This document shows positions 45,751 through 54,893 of a DNA stretch of 64,000 nt, in pieces. Position numbers and translations under genes: made by a program. Position 1 is the first letter of the stretch. Every line of letters starts with the position of its first letter. Below the pieces are notes generated by a model. The model was not told the DNA's origin and ran no database searches. It worked only from the letters and a program-made list of their open reading frames with translations. Source of the DNA: Deltaproteobacteria bacterium (GTDB lineage: Bacteria > Desulfobacterota > DSM-4660 > Desulfatiglandales > HGW-15); contig JAGVAP010000009.1 of the NCBI GenBank assembly GCA_020060215.1, positions 157,492 through 221,491 of the forward strand. Direction: 5' to 3'.

Positions 45751-46874
45751 GGATGGGATCTGCCGTCCTTTCCGGTCCGTATGGTCCTTCCCTTCCACCG
45801 CACGCTTCTCAGAAGGAAGACCTGAACCAGTGAGAGGCAGAAGACGGCCGCGAAAAAAAGCAGCGGGACAGGGTAAAGCAGCGCGTCGAAGAAACCGAAG
45901 TTGCCTATGCGACGAAGCATCCATCCGATCTGGACGGCGTACAACGCGTACATGGGCCCCCAGAACGGCAGCGAACCCGGACCTTCGCTCACTCCTTCCT
46001 GAAGGAGGTGCCTGGCCACCGATGCCCCTCCGAAGACCCACAAGGAGAGGATGAGCAGCATGGTGAAGGAGATCGCGCCGGCGCCTGTGGCGAACCCCTT
46101 GCCGAAGCCCGCGATGAGGGACCGCAGCCCGTCGGAGTACATCTGAAAGCAGAGGGTCCCTTTCCCTCCGAAACAGCGGACCGGCTTCCCCAGACGGAGA
46201 AGGTGTCTCCCCAGCAGGAGGTTTTCCAGCACCGCGTCCTTGACCCTGGTGTGACCGCCGAAGGCCAGGTACTCTTCTCTGGTGCAGGCCAGGCATGGTC
46301 CGAAGGCGCCGGCAGGTTTGATCCGCGAGCCCAGGGGGGTGAACGCACTCAGGCCTGCCGCGGTGACGATGTTGAAAAACGCGGATAGATGTTCGACCAT
46401 ACGTTCCATCCGGTGATAAGGCTGGATCGTCAGGAGGCCTTCGCCCTTGAGAAAGGCCGAGAGCACCTTGGCCAGGCCCCCGGGGGCCAGAAAGGTGTCT
46501 GCATCCAGAAAGAGCAGGATCCTTCCCTTTGCAGCCAGGGCCCCCTGCCAGCAGGCCCAGGGCTTTCCGGTCCAGCCCGCGGGCAGGTCATCCGACGGCA
46601 GGACGCGGACCCCGTGCGCGCCGGCGACCCGAGCCGTCGCGTCTTCGGAGTGGTCGTCCACCACGATGACCTCGCGGGGTGGAGGGACTTGGCCCTTCAG
46701 GGCGTTCAACAACCGGCCCAGGTTCTTCTCTTCATTGCGGGCCGGGACAATGATGGTGGCATCCCAGCGATCGGGCAGAGGGCCGGCAGGGTTCTCCAGA
46801 AGGGGTATCCTCCACAGGGAGAAGAGCCCGCCCAGCCAGCAGAGGACAATGACGAGTTGAAGGAGGGCGTCCAT
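45747..46874 (-). CDS. Family 2 membrane glycosyltransferase (CrtQ-like)
   Basis: The start ATG 46874 (MDALLQLVIVLCWLGGLFSL) begins with a membrane helix. The 375-residue protein has the GT-A core TIIVPARNEEKNLGRLLNALK, VIVVDDHSEDATA, the DxD-like LLFLDADTFLAPGGL (about 125-140), GPCLACTREEYLAFGGH, and three C-terminal membrane helices. This matches 4,4'-diaponeurosporenoate glycosyltransferase (CrtQ) and hopanoid glycosyltransferases such as HpnB. It transfers a sugar to a lipid at the membrane. It heads a four-gene, overlapping operon with a CrtO-like acyltransferase and an ABC exporter. The 46875-47199 interval is the divergent promoter region with the TTT operon. Confidence 0.82.
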   Translation of the reverse strand: MDALLQLVIVLCWLGGLFSLWRIPLLENPAGPLPDRWDATIIVPARNEEKNLGRLLNALKGQVPPPREVIVVDDHSEDATARVAGAHGVRVLPSDDLPAGWTGKPWACWQGALAAKGRILLFLDADTFLAPGGLAKVLSAFLKGEGLLTIQPYHRMERMVEHLSAFFNIVTAAGLSAFTPLGSRIKPAGAFGPCLACTREEYLAFGGHTRVKDAVLENLLLGRHLLRLGKPVRCFGGKGTLCFQMYSDGLRSLIAGFGKGFATGAGAISFTMLLILSLWVFGGASVARHLLQEGVSEGPGSLPFWGPMYALYAVQIGWMLRRIGNFGFFDALLYPVPLLFFAAVFCLSLVQVFLLRSVRWKGRTIRTGKDGRSHP

Positions 46875-47199
46875 ACCCTTTTCCGTTACGTCCCGTTCAG
46901 CAGGTACCGCCGACCACCGCCAAGACCAAGAGACTGATCCATCGATATCACGTCGCATGGCCCATGGCAATGGGAAGCCTCCGGAGGAACCGGGCAACCC
47001 CTTGCCATCACGATGGATCCGAGGGATCGTGGACCCGGCGAGGGCCCACCCATTTCGCTCTTCGTCGCCTCAGGGCGAAAGAACCAGCCGTATCCTTGGC
47101 CGATATCGAAACATGAACGGGCGCAGGGCCTGACCCGGCCTCGCACGGCTCCCCGGGGCGCAACGGTTCTTCAACTGGATCTCTCCGGAGCCGTTTCCC

Positions 47200-47241
47200 T
47201 TGACATTGAATACCTGATTGCATATAAGATTGCATACAATC
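47200..47241 (+). promoter_or_regulatory. TTT operon promoter with GntR-type operator
   Basis: TTGACA (47200-47205), a 17-bp spacer and TATAAG (47223-47228) make a near-consensus promoter. GATTGCATA is repeated at 47216-47224 and 47228-47236, and the second copy extends into the exact palindrome GATTGCATACAATC (47228-47241). FCD-type GntR regulators bind such ATTG-N4-CAAT boxes, and one is encoded in the operon. The overlap with the -10 implies repression. Confidence 0.7.
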
Positions 47242-47265
47242 TCTGATCGGAGAAGAGTTCTGGCG

Positions 47266-47763
47266 ATGCCGAGATCCGAAAGAGGAGCAGGGTCCGGGGC
47301 GGGACGGGTGAACCGGCGCGATTTCGCGAGCGGACTTTTCTGGCTGGGGACCTCCCTCTTCTTTATGACCCGGGGACTGGAACTGGAGGTAGGCCGCTTC
47401 ATCAGTCCGAAACCGGGCTTTCTCCTTTTCTGGTCGAGCGGCGTTTTCGCTTTCCTGTCGGTGGTCCTCGTGGTCAGGAGTGTGGCGGTCAGGGGCGCAG
47501 GGACAAGGCTGGCGGATTCGTGGAGAGATTGCACATGGTGGAACCCCGCGATCACCGTTGCGCTTCTCTGTCTGTACGCTTCCTTTCTCAGGCCTCTCGG
47601 CTTTCTTCCGGCCATGTCCCTGCTGATGGCCATCCTGTATGCGCTGGGGCGGGTCCGGTGGCACGTAAGCCTGGCCGGCGCAGTGGTGACCGTACTTCTG
47701 GCCTATGCGGTCTTTCATCTCGGACTGCAGGTTCCGCTTCCCGGGGGGATTCTCGACCGGTGA
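47266..47763 (+). CDS. tctB: TctB, small membrane subunit of a tripartite tricarboxylate transporter
   Basis: The start ATG 47266 has GGAGAAGAG upstream. The 165-residue protein has four membrane helices (FWLGTSLFFMTRGL, FLLFWSSGVFAFLSVVLVV, ITVALLCLYASFLRPLGFL, VVTVLLAYAVFHLGL), as expected of TctB. It precedes tctA by 33 bp. TctB supports the large subunit in secondary uptake of carboxylates bound by the TctC receptor. The substrate is not predictable from sequence. Confidence 0.85.
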   Translation: MPRSERGAGSGAGRVNRRDFASGLFWLGTSLFFMTRGLELEVGRFISPKPGFLLFWSSGVFAFLSVVLVVRSVAVRGAGTRLADSWRDCTWWNPAITVALLCLYASFLRPLGFLPAMSLLMAILYALGRVRWHVSLAGAVVTVLLAYAVFHLGLQVPLPGGILDR

Positions 47764-47796
47764 AGAATCGGACCCCCCTGAAACGGGTTTAGCTTT

Positions 47797-49314
47797 ATGG
47801 AGACGATACAGAGCCTTCTCTTCGGTTTCTCCATCGCCCTTCAGCCTGAAAACCTGTTCTTCTGCCTCCTGGGCTCCTTGTTGGGAACACTGGTCGGGGT
47901 CCTGCCGGGCGTCGGTCCCGTGGGCGCCAACGCCATCCTCCTTCCGGTCACCTTCAAGATCTCCACGACCGGAGCGATCATCATGCTCGCCGGTCTCTAT
48001 TACGGGGCCATGTACGGCGGTTCCACCACTTCGGTGCTCGTGAATATCCCCGGAGAAGCGGCGTCGGTGGTCACATGCATGGACGGGCACAAGATGGCTC
48101 TGCAGGGGAGGGCGGGTCCGGCCCTGGGAATGGCCGCCTTCGGCTCGTTCATCGCCGGCACCATCGGACTCGCCGGGCTCATGTTCTTTGCCGTTCCGCT
48201 CTCCCGCTTCGCCCTCAAATACGGCCCCCACGAGTACTTTGCCCTCATCGTGCTGGGGCTGACATTGGTGACCTACCTCTCCCAGGGGTCCATCCTGAAG
48301 GCGTTGATGATGGCCTGCCTCGGCCTCATGTTGAGCAACATCGGTCTGGATCCGATTACCTCGACTCCGAGGATCACCTTCGGGTTCCTGGAGCTGTTCG
48401 AAGGTCTGGGCATTTCGCCGCTTTGCATGGGTCTCTTCGGCGTGGGGGAGGTCCTGTTCAACCTCGAACGAAGGTATTCGAGGAAGATCGTTCAGGCCAA
48501 GATCAGGAATCTGTTTCCTTCGAAGCTGGATTGGATCGCTTCCAGGTGGGCCCTGGCCAGAGGCACGGTGATCGGTTTTCTCCTCGGCATCCTGCCGGGG
48601 GGAGGTCCGGTTCTTGCGGCCTTCTTCTCCTACGGGGTAGAAAAGAAGGTCTCCAGGGAGCCGCAGAAGTTCGGCCGGGGGGCGATCGAAGGAGTGGCCG
48701 GGCCGGAGTCTGCAAACAACTCCGCCGCCTCCTCGTCCTTCATCCCCCTGCTGACACTCGGCATTCCACCCAATCCAAGCCTCGCCATCCTGTTCGGGGC
48801 CTTTCTGATCCACGGGATCACCCCGGGGCCTCTCCTGTTGAGAGACAACCCGGATGTGTTCTGGGGAGTCCTGAGCAGCATGTACGTGGGGAACGTCATG
48901 CTCCTCGTCCTGAACCTTCCCCTGATCGCCATGTGGGTTCAGGTCCTGAAGGTGCCGGCCCGGTATCTCTATCCCCTCATCCTCATGTTCTGCCTGATCG
49001 GAGCCTACAGTCTGAACAACAACGTGTTCGACGTGGCCGTCATGATCCTTTTCGGCCTCGTCGGTTACCTTTTTCGCAAGTTCGACTATGAGGGAGCACC
49101 CCTGGTGCTCGCCTTTGTGCTGGGGCCCATGCTGGATCTCAACCTTCGGCAGGCGCTGCTCGTGTCCGATGGAAGGTTCCTGGACTTTTTCATGCGCCCG
49201 ATTTCAGGGGTGACCTTGATCCTGGCGGTGCTTCTCCTGGCCAGTGCCTTGTTTCCCCTCATGATGAAGAGACTGCAGGTCTACAGGGCGGGGGTTCGGG
49301 ATGAACAATACTAG
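47797..49314 (+). CDS. tctA: TctA, large membrane subunit of a tripartite tricarboxylate transporter
   Basis: The 505-residue protein has about eleven or twelve membrane helices and the duplicated TctA glycine motif: LVGVLPGVGPVGANAILLP (about 33-51) and LLGILPGGGPVLAAFFSYG (about 262-280). The YYGAMYGGSTTSVLVNIPGE segment (about 68-87) is also characteristic. It is the permease of the TTT system. No Shine-Dalgarno of note is seen at its ATG. It is followed by the regulator gene 49 bp downstream. Confidence 0.95.
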   Translation: METIQSLLFGFSIALQPENLFFCLLGSLLGTLVGVLPGVGPVGANAILLPVTFKISTTGAIIMLAGLYYGAMYGGSTTSVLVNIPGEAASVVTCMDGHKMALQGRAGPALGMAAFGSFIAGTIGLAGLMFFAVPLSRFALKYGPHEYFALIVLGLTLVTYLSQGSILKALMMACLGLMLSNIGLDPITSTPRITFGFLELFEGLGISPLCMGLFGVGEVLFNLERRYSRKIVQAKIRNLFPSKLDWIASRWALARGTVIGFLLGILPGGGPVLAAFFSYGVEKKVSREPQKFGRGAIEGVAGPESANNSAASSSFIPLLTLGIPPNPSLAILFGAFLIHGITPGPLLLRDNPDVFWGVLSSMYVGNVMLLVLNLPLIAMWVQVLKVPARYLYPLILMFCLIGAYSLNNNVFDVAVMILFGLVGYLFRKFDYEGAPLVLAFVLGPMLDLNLRQALLVSDGRFLDFFMRPISGVTLILAVLLLASALFPLMMKRLQVYRAGVRDEQY

Positions 49315-49362
49315 TCTCCCGGAGGTCCGTTCTGCCGAGCGCGACGGGAGGGCGGTAAAGGG

Positions 49363-50013
49363 ATGAGCGGCCTGAAGAGAGAGCGAGCGTACCAGTGTCT
49401 TCGAGACGCCATCACCTTCGGGACATTCAAACCCGGAGAAAAGGTGGTCGAAAAGAATGTCGGCGAGATGTTCCGCCTGGGGAGGACCCCTCTCCGTGAG
49501 GCCCTTCGTCAACTGGAAAAGGAGGGTTTCATCGATGTGTTCCCGAACCGAGGCGCTGTGGTGAGAAAGGTCTCCGTGGAGGATCTTGAGCGGGTCTATG
49601 ATGTGCTGGCGGTCCTGGAAGGTCACGCCGTGGAAAGCTCGGCGGGTTCGATGAACCCCACGGCGATCAAGGAACTGAAATCGGTCGAGAGGGCGATGCT
49701 GGGGGCGGCCAGAGAAAAGGATTTCAAGAAGTGGTTGGACCACAACGCGCGCTTTCACGAAATCTTTCAACGGGTGTCGGGCAACACGGTGCTCTCGGAA
49801 ACCATCTCCAATCTCAGGAGGCAGACCTACCGGTACCGTGCACTTGCCCTGTCGATCGCAGGCCATGTCGAAGAGTATCTCTCCGATCACAGAAAGATCC
49901 TGGAGGCCACCATGGAGGGGAAACCGGAAAAGGCCGGCAAGGCGATGCGCCGGCATGTGGATCGGGCGGGGAGAATCCTGGTGAAGTTTCTCAGAGAAAA
50001 CCCATGGGCGTGA
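49363..50013 (+). CDS. GntR-family (FCD) transcription regulator
   Basis: The 216-residue protein has an N-terminal winged helix (RERAYQCLRDAITFGTFKPGEKV, then RLGRTPLREALRQLEKEGFIDVFPNRGAVV; about 4-68). The all-helical FCD effector domain includes a metal-binding histidine pattern (LDHNARFHEIF, HRKILEATMEG, MRRHVDRAG). It lies inside the TTT operon between tctA and tctC and is the likely ligand of the palindrome at 47228-47241. The effector is presumably the transported carboxylate or its metabolite. Confidence 0.92.
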   Translation: MSGLKRERAYQCLRDAITFGTFKPGEKVVEKNVGEMFRLGRTPLREALRQLEKEGFIDVFPNRGAVVRKVSVEDLERVYDVLAVLEGHAVESSAGSMNPTAIKELKSVERAMLGAAREKDFKKWLDHNARFHEIFQRVSGNTVLSETISNLRRQTYRYRALALSIAGHVEEYLSDHRKILEATMEGKPEKAGKAMRRHVDRAGRILVKFLRENPWA

Positions 50014-50066
50014 AGATGCAAACCTGATGCATGAACCCAGCATAGAACGGAAGGAGGAAGAAAGAT

Positions 50067-51065
50067 ATGTCTAGGAGAGGGAACAGATGGGGATGGATAT
50101 GCGGGCTTGGTGTCATTTCCGTGATCCTCTTGGGGGCGGGAGAAGCGAGATCGGAATTCCCCGGGAGAAACGTCACCGTGATCGTTGCATGGGCGGCCGG
50201 CGGGCCGGTGGACATGGTGACGCGGGCATTGGCCGTTGGAGCCGAAAAGCACCTTGGAAAGCCGGTCGTCATCGAGAACAAGGGCGGCGGCGGGGGGACG
50301 GTCGGTCTTTCGGTGGTCGCCAATGCCGCCCCGGACGGGTATACGTTGTGCGCCACACCCAATGTGTCGGTGGTGGATACGGCGATTATGCAAAAGGTCA
50401 CCTTCAAGCCTCTGGCGAGTTTCACTCCGATCCTCGGTCACAGCCTGGCCGAACACACCGCACTGATCGTGAAGAGCGACGCGCCTTGGAAGACCTTCAA
50501 GGAGTTCATCGAATACGCCAGGAAGAACCCCGGCAAGATCAAATACAGTTCGGCAGGGATCGGTTCCGGGATGCACGTGGCCATGGAGGTGATCGCCGGG
50601 AAGGAAGGCATCAAGTGGGTGCACGTGCCGTACAAGGGGGCTGCACCGGCAACCACCGCCCTTCTGGGGGGTCATGTGGATGCCTGTTCCGCCGGTATAG
50701 GATGGCAGGTCCATGCCCAATCGGGCGCCGTGAGAGCCCTTGCCGATCATGGAAGAGAACGGAGCCCCGATTTTCCCGAAGTCCCGACCCTCTGGGAACT
50801 CGGATACGGTTTCACCAACGACACCATCCATGCCGTCGTGGGCCCTGCCGGGTTGCCCCCCGAGGCCAAGAGGAAGCTGGAGGAGGCCTTCCTGAAAGGC
50901 ATGGAGACACCGGAGTTCAAGGCCGCCCAAAAGAGGTTGTATCTCAGCCCTGCCCGGTACGACAGCCAGGCCTATGGAAGACACCTCCAGGAGCGGTGGG
51001 GGAGCGTGGTGAAGATCCTGACCGAAGCCGGGATCGTCAAGGAAGCGGCTACGCAGCCGGAATGA
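50067..51065 (+). CDS. tctC: TctC (Bug-family) periplasmic substrate receptor
   Basis: The 332-residue protein begins with a signal peptide (about 1-29, ending GEARSE). PGRNVTVIVAWAAGGPVDMVTRALA follows, the Bug-family opening strand with the carboxylate-binding loop. VIENKGGGGGTVG, the ligand-binding KYSSAGIGSGMHVAMEVIAG and VHVPYKGAAPATTALLGGHVDA are all standard. It captures a carboxylate for TctAB. Two flavoenzyme genes follow on the same strand, which probably act on the imported compound. The gene has AAGGAGGAAGAAA before its ATG. Confidence 0.94.
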   Translation: MSRRGNRWGWICGLGVISVILLGAGEARSEFPGRNVTVIVAWAAGGPVDMVTRALAVGAEKHLGKPVVIENKGGGGGTVGLSVVANAAPDGYTLCATPNVSVVDTAIMQKVTFKPLASFTPILGHSLAEHTALIVKSDAPWKTFKEFIEYARKNPGKIKYSSAGIGSGMHVAMEVIAGKEGIKWVHVPYKGAAPATTALLGGHVDACSAGIGWQVHAQSGAVRALADHGRERSPDFPEVPTLWELGYGFTNDTIHAVVGPAGLPPEAKRKLEEAFLKGMETPEFKAAQKRLYLSPARYDSQAYGRHLQERWGSVVKILTEAGIVKEAATQPE

Positions 51066-51153
51066 GCCTCTGGGGGCTCGAACCGGGAGATGATCTGCAG
51101 GGGCCCTGCCGCGGAGGGGCCCCGTACGGATCCGTAGAGGAGGCATTCTGCCG

Positions 51154-52800
51154 ATGGAAGATCGAGGGTGGGGGAGGATCATGGATGCCGATGTGCTTGT
51201 CCTGGGGGCGGGCGCTGCAGGATGCGGCGCGGCCATCGCGGCAAGGGAAAGAGGCGCCGGCGTCCTCCTGGTGGAGAAGGGAAAGCTCGAGAGCTCGGGT
51301 TGTCTGGGGGGCGGGAACGATCATTTCATGGCCGTCCTGAACAGTGGCCCCGCCACGGACACGGGGCAGGCGGTGGTGGACTTCTACAAGACCCCCCTGA
51401 GCGGGCTGACCGCGGAGATGATCGAAGAAGGGTGGGTCAAGAACATGCCCGTCATCCTGGCGCTGCTTCAGGAGATCGGTGTCGAATTCGTCCGCGATGA
51501 ACAGGGCGGCTGGCTGCGAACCACCGGCTTCGGGCAGCCCGGCAACTGGTGGGTGAACATCCTGAACGGAACCACGATCAAGAAGCGGCTCGGCAGGAAG
51601 GTCCGTCAGATGGGCGTCCAGGTGATGGACCATGTGATGGTGACCAGGCTGCTGAAGCGAAACGGCCGGGTCACCGGGTGCATCGGGTTCAATGTCCTGG
51701 ACGGCACCTTTTATCTCTTCAGGGCCAGGAAGGTGATCATGGCCCTCGGCAACACCGCGGCGCGCGGATGGGCCAATTCCACCGGCAATCCCTACAACAT
51801 CTGGCAGTACCCGTACAACACGGGGAGCTATTTCGTCCTGGCTTATGAGGCAGGGGTGAAGATCCTGAACCTCGACATCGGCCAAAGGGCTACCATGATC
51901 CCCAAGGGATTCGGGGCCCCGGGCATGAACGGCATCAACGGCATGGGCGGTCACGAACTGAACGGCCTCGGCGAAAGGTTCATGGGGAAGTATGACCCGA
52001 TGTGGGAAAACGGGAAAAGGATCAACCAGATCACCGGGACCTATGAGGAACTGTTGCAGGGCAAGGGGCCGCCCTTCTATATGGACATGCGCCACCTGGA
52101 CAAGGAGGAGGTTCATCACCTCCAGTACGTGCTCATGCCCGGGGACAAGGCCACGTACCAGGATTACTGCGATCAAAGAGGGATCGAGTTCGCAAGGGAT
52201 CCCCTGGAGGTGGAGATCTCGGAGCTCTGCTTCAGCGGGGGACTCCTGACCGGGGACAACTTCGAGACCAACGTGAGCGGCCTCTACAATGCCTGCGTGT
52301 TTTTCGCGTTTTCCGGAGCGATCTGTGGCGGGTATTATGCGGGGCGGCAGGCCGCGGAGGCCCTTGCAGGCGGTGCGGTTCCTGAAGTTCCGGACGAGTC
52401 CGAGGTCCTGCTGGAAAGGGAACGGGTCTACAGCCCCATGGGTGTCCGGAGGGGGATTGGCTACAGGGAATTTGAAGGCGCCGTTCGTCAGGTCATGGCC
52501 TATTACATGGGATACAGGAGAAACCGGAAAGGCATGGAGGTGGCGCTGGAGAGACTCTCCTTTCTGGAGGGCCATGCCGACCGGATCAAGGCCGCCAGTT
52601 ACAGGGAACTGATGAAAGCCCATGAATCGCGTGATCTCATCAGGATGTGCATGCTGACCACAAGGGCCAGCATGGAGAGAAAAGAGAGCGGGCGCGCCTA
52701 TTACAGACGATCCGACTACCCGGAGCCGTCGCCCGCATTGCAGAAACCGCTGGTGCTCTGGCAGGAAGATGGGCGGCAGAACCTGACGTGGGGGGCCTGA
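51154..52800 (+). CDS. FAD-dependent fumarate reductase/AprA-like flavoprotein
   Basis: The 548-residue protein starts at 51154 (GAGGAGG 10 bases upstream); ATG 51181 is an alternative. The N-terminal dinucleotide fold is DADVLVLGAGAAGCGAAIAA (about 11-30). SGCLGGGNDHFMAVLN follows, then a capping domain rich in GMNGINGMGG. The FAD-binding C-terminal signature is CFSGGLLTGDNFETNVSGLYNAC. The layout resembles adenylylsulfate reductase alpha and succinate/fumarate reductase flavoproteins. No covalent-flavin histidine is obvious, and there is no beta subunit. In this operon it probably reduces or oxidises the imported carboxylate. The exact reaction is unknown. Confidence 0.8.
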   Translation: MEDRGWGRIMDADVLVLGAGAAGCGAAIAARERGAGVLLVEKGKLESSGCLGGGNDHFMAVLNSGPATDTGQAVVDFYKTPLSGLTAEMIEEGWVKNMPVILALLQEIGVEFVRDEQGGWLRTTGFGQPGNWWVNILNGTTIKKRLGRKVRQMGVQVMDHVMVTRLLKRNGRVTGCIGFNVLDGTFYLFRARKVIMALGNTAARGWANSTGNPYNIWQYPYNTGSYFVLAYEAGVKILNLDIGQRATMIPKGFGAPGMNGINGMGGHELNGLGERFMGKYDPMWENGKRINQITGTYEELLQGKGPPFYMDMRHLDKEEVHHLQYVLMPGDKATYQDYCDQRGIEFARDPLEVEISELCFSGGLLTGDNFETNVSGLYNACVFFAFSGAICGGYYAGRQAAEALAGGAVPEVPDESEVLLERERVYSPMGVRRGIGYREFEGAVRQVMAYYMGYRRNRKGMEVALERLSFLEGHADRIKAASYRELMKAHESRDLIRMCMLTTRASMERKESGRAYYRRSDYPEPSPALQKPLVLWQEDGRQNLTWGA

Positions 52801-52866
52801 GTGCGGTATCGTTCCCGCAACGGGCGAGGCGTCGGTACGAACATCGATTGAAAGGAGTTCACGCGT

Positions 52867-54567
52867 ATGCCCCCTCGATTCAGCAGAGAGGTCAGCAGTC
52901 CGATCGTCCATGGAAGCGTTTTGGATCTCCAGGGGAGGACGTCCCCGTGCGAAGCGGGATGTCCCGCAGGAAACCCCATCCAGAAGGTCCATGCCCTGGT
53001 CAGGGAAGAACGTCTCCCGGAGGCCGTGGAATACCTCCGATCCAGGAATCCTTTCCCCGGCGTCACGGGAAGGGTCTGCAGCCACCCCTGTGAAACACAG
53101 TGCAACCGATCCGGCTACGACGAACCGGTTGCGATTCGCGCCCTCGAGCGATACGCCGCGGATCATGTGGACATGACCAGGGTTCGGAGTCCCCTGCGGA
53201 GCGAAGCCAGCGGAAAGAGGGTGGCCGTGATCGGATCCGGGCCTGCAGGATTGACCTGCGCCTATTTCTCGGCCCTCTTCGGCCATGAGGTCACGGTGTT
53301 CGAAGGGTCGTCGGTCCTGGGAGGGATGCCCAGAAGAGGAATACCCGATTTCCGGCTGCCGAAATATGTGGTGGATCGGGAAGTGGGGCTCATCCTCGAA
53401 CTCGGGGTCCGCGCGCGGACCAACACGCTGGTGGGGAGGGATATCGACCTCGATGAACTCATGCAGGAGTACGACGCCTGCCTGATCGCGACAGGGACCT
53501 GGAAAGAGAAGGTCCCGGTCGTACCGGACCTGGGCGGCTCCCTGGGCGGCCTTTCTTTCCTGACCAGAGTCAACCGGGGGGACCCTCCACGCCTGGGAGA
53601 GCGTGTGGTGATCGTCGGGGGCGGCGGTGTGGGTTTCGACTGCGCCTTTACCGCGAGGAGGCTCGGTGTCTCCGAAGTCCACGTCGTCTGCGTGGAAGAC
53701 CGGGGGACCATGCGCGTCACCTCCGAGGATGTGGACCAGGCTCGGCGCGAGCAGATCGTTGTCCACCCGGGCCATATGATCTCACGGATGCTGAGGTCCG
53801 CCGGGGAAACGGCCGGTGTCGAGTGCTTTCCGATCTCCTCTTTTCACCTGGATGAGGGCGGGAGGATGAGCGTGGTTCCGGCCTCGGGTGGGACGATACG
53901 GATCCATGCGGACACGGTCATCCTTGCGGTCGGCCTGGAGCCTGATCCGGCGTTCACCCGAAACCGATTCGAGCGGACGGACAAAGGCACGCTCCAGGTG
54001 AACGGTGCGAACATGTCCACCTCCGTCCCCGGGGTGTTTGCCGCCGGGGACGTGGTCCACGGTCCCGGCACCGTCGCCCGGGCCGTCGGCAGCGGTCGAG
54101 TCGCTGCGATTGCCATTCACAGGTATCTGAGCGCAGGCCGACCGGACCTCCGTGTGCGCGTGACGGGCGGAGGGGGGAAGATCCTCGAATTCGAGGAGTG
54201 TCCCGAGGAGCCTGGTCCTCACGTGGTGGCCTATGAGGAACTGCTCGACAAGGAGTCTTTCGAGAAATGCCAAAGGGAGCGGACAGCCCGTCTGGAACCG
54301 GATCGATCCATCCGTTGCTTCGAGGAGATGGACCTTGGGTTTCGGCACGCGGAGCAGGCGGTGCGAGAGGCCGGACGCTGCTTTCGCTGTGGACATTGCC
54401 GGGTGTGCGGGAAATGTGCGGAGCATTGTCCGGGATATGTGCTGGCGATGGAGGAAGACGGCCCCGTGGTCTCTTTCCCGGATGAGTGCTGGCACTGCGG
54501 GAGCTGCAGGATCCATTGTCCTTCCTCCTGCATCTCGTATGAATTTCCCATTTCCATGCTGGTCTGA
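52867..54567 (+). CDS. NAD(P)H:FAD oxidoreductase with N- and C-terminal Fe-S domains (GltD-like)
   Basis: The 566-residue protein has an N-terminal cysteine domain typical of glutamate synthase small subunit and NfnB-like proteins (C28, C32, C71, C75, C79). An FAD fold (VAVIGSGPAGLTCAYFSALFG) and an NAD(P) fold (VVIVGGGGVGFDCAFTARRLG) follow, then the second FAD contact GVFAAGDVVHGPGTV. At the C-terminus is an added two-cluster ferredoxin (CFRCGHCRVCGKCAEHCPG, then CWHCGSCRIHCPSSC). It should pass electrons between NAD(P)H and Fe-S centres and is the natural partner of the preceding flavoprotein, which has no NAD site of its own. The start follows AAAGGAG. Confidence 0.85.
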   Translation: MPPRFSREVSSPIVHGSVLDLQGRTSPCEAGCPAGNPIQKVHALVREERLPEAVEYLRSRNPFPGVTGRVCSHPCETQCNRSGYDEPVAIRALERYAADHVDMTRVRSPLRSEASGKRVAVIGSGPAGLTCAYFSALFGHEVTVFEGSSVLGGMPRRGIPDFRLPKYVVDREVGLILELGVRARTNTLVGRDIDLDELMQEYDACLIATGTWKEKVPVVPDLGGSLGGLSFLTRVNRGDPPRLGERVVIVGGGGVGFDCAFTARRLGVSEVHVVCVEDRGTMRVTSEDVDQARREQIVVHPGHMISRMLRSAGETAGVECFPISSFHLDEGGRMSVVPASGGTIRIHADTVILAVGLEPDPAFTRNRFERTDKGTLQVNGANMSTSVPGVFAAGDVVHGPGTVARAVGSGRVAAIAIHRYLSAGRPDLRVRVTGGGGKILEFEECPEEPGPHVVAYEELLDKESFEKCQRERTARLEPDRSIRCFEEMDLGFRHAEQAVREAGRCFRCGHCRVCGKCAEHCPGYVLAMEEDGPVVSFPDECWHCGSCRIHCPSSCISYEFPISMLV

Positions 54568-54893
54568 GCCGGTACCAGGGAGATGCCGGAGCCCATCACA
54601 AAGAAAATACTCATCGGCCGATCCATGGAAATACTTGAATGCGGGAAGGCAAAAAAATGGAAGTGCTCGCACAAAGGCTTGTGACCCGTATGGTGTCGCT
54701 GACATTTTTCTTGCAAAGTGTTTCTGCGACTTGTAGAACAACCCCATGCCTTCTCCGGAACGAATCCGTTTGGCTTCTGCAGAATGGGTTTCAGAAATGG
54801 GACACCCGCCTGCATGAAGATGGGCCGTTCGGATCAGGTTGGTTTTCGCAGGGTAAGGGCAGGAACGAACAAACTTGAAAAGAGGAGGGAATC
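54568..54893. other. Intergenic region, no gene supported
   Basis: These 326 bp after the flavoenzyme operon contain no frame with a ribosome site and no clear terminator. It is probably the leader of the small exported peptide gene, since a strong AGAGGAGGG lies at its end. Confidence 0.55.

Noticed and set aside
45751..46296. N-terminal extension of the CrtO-like protein
   Set aside because: It lies wholly inside the glycosyltransferase gene in another frame and is Arg/Gly-rich; the GTGA overlap gives a natural start at 45750.
47008..48813. 601-codon minus-strand open frame opposite tctB/tctA
   Set aside because: It spans the divergent promoter and two membrane-protein genes, has low-complexity composition, and has no ribosome site.
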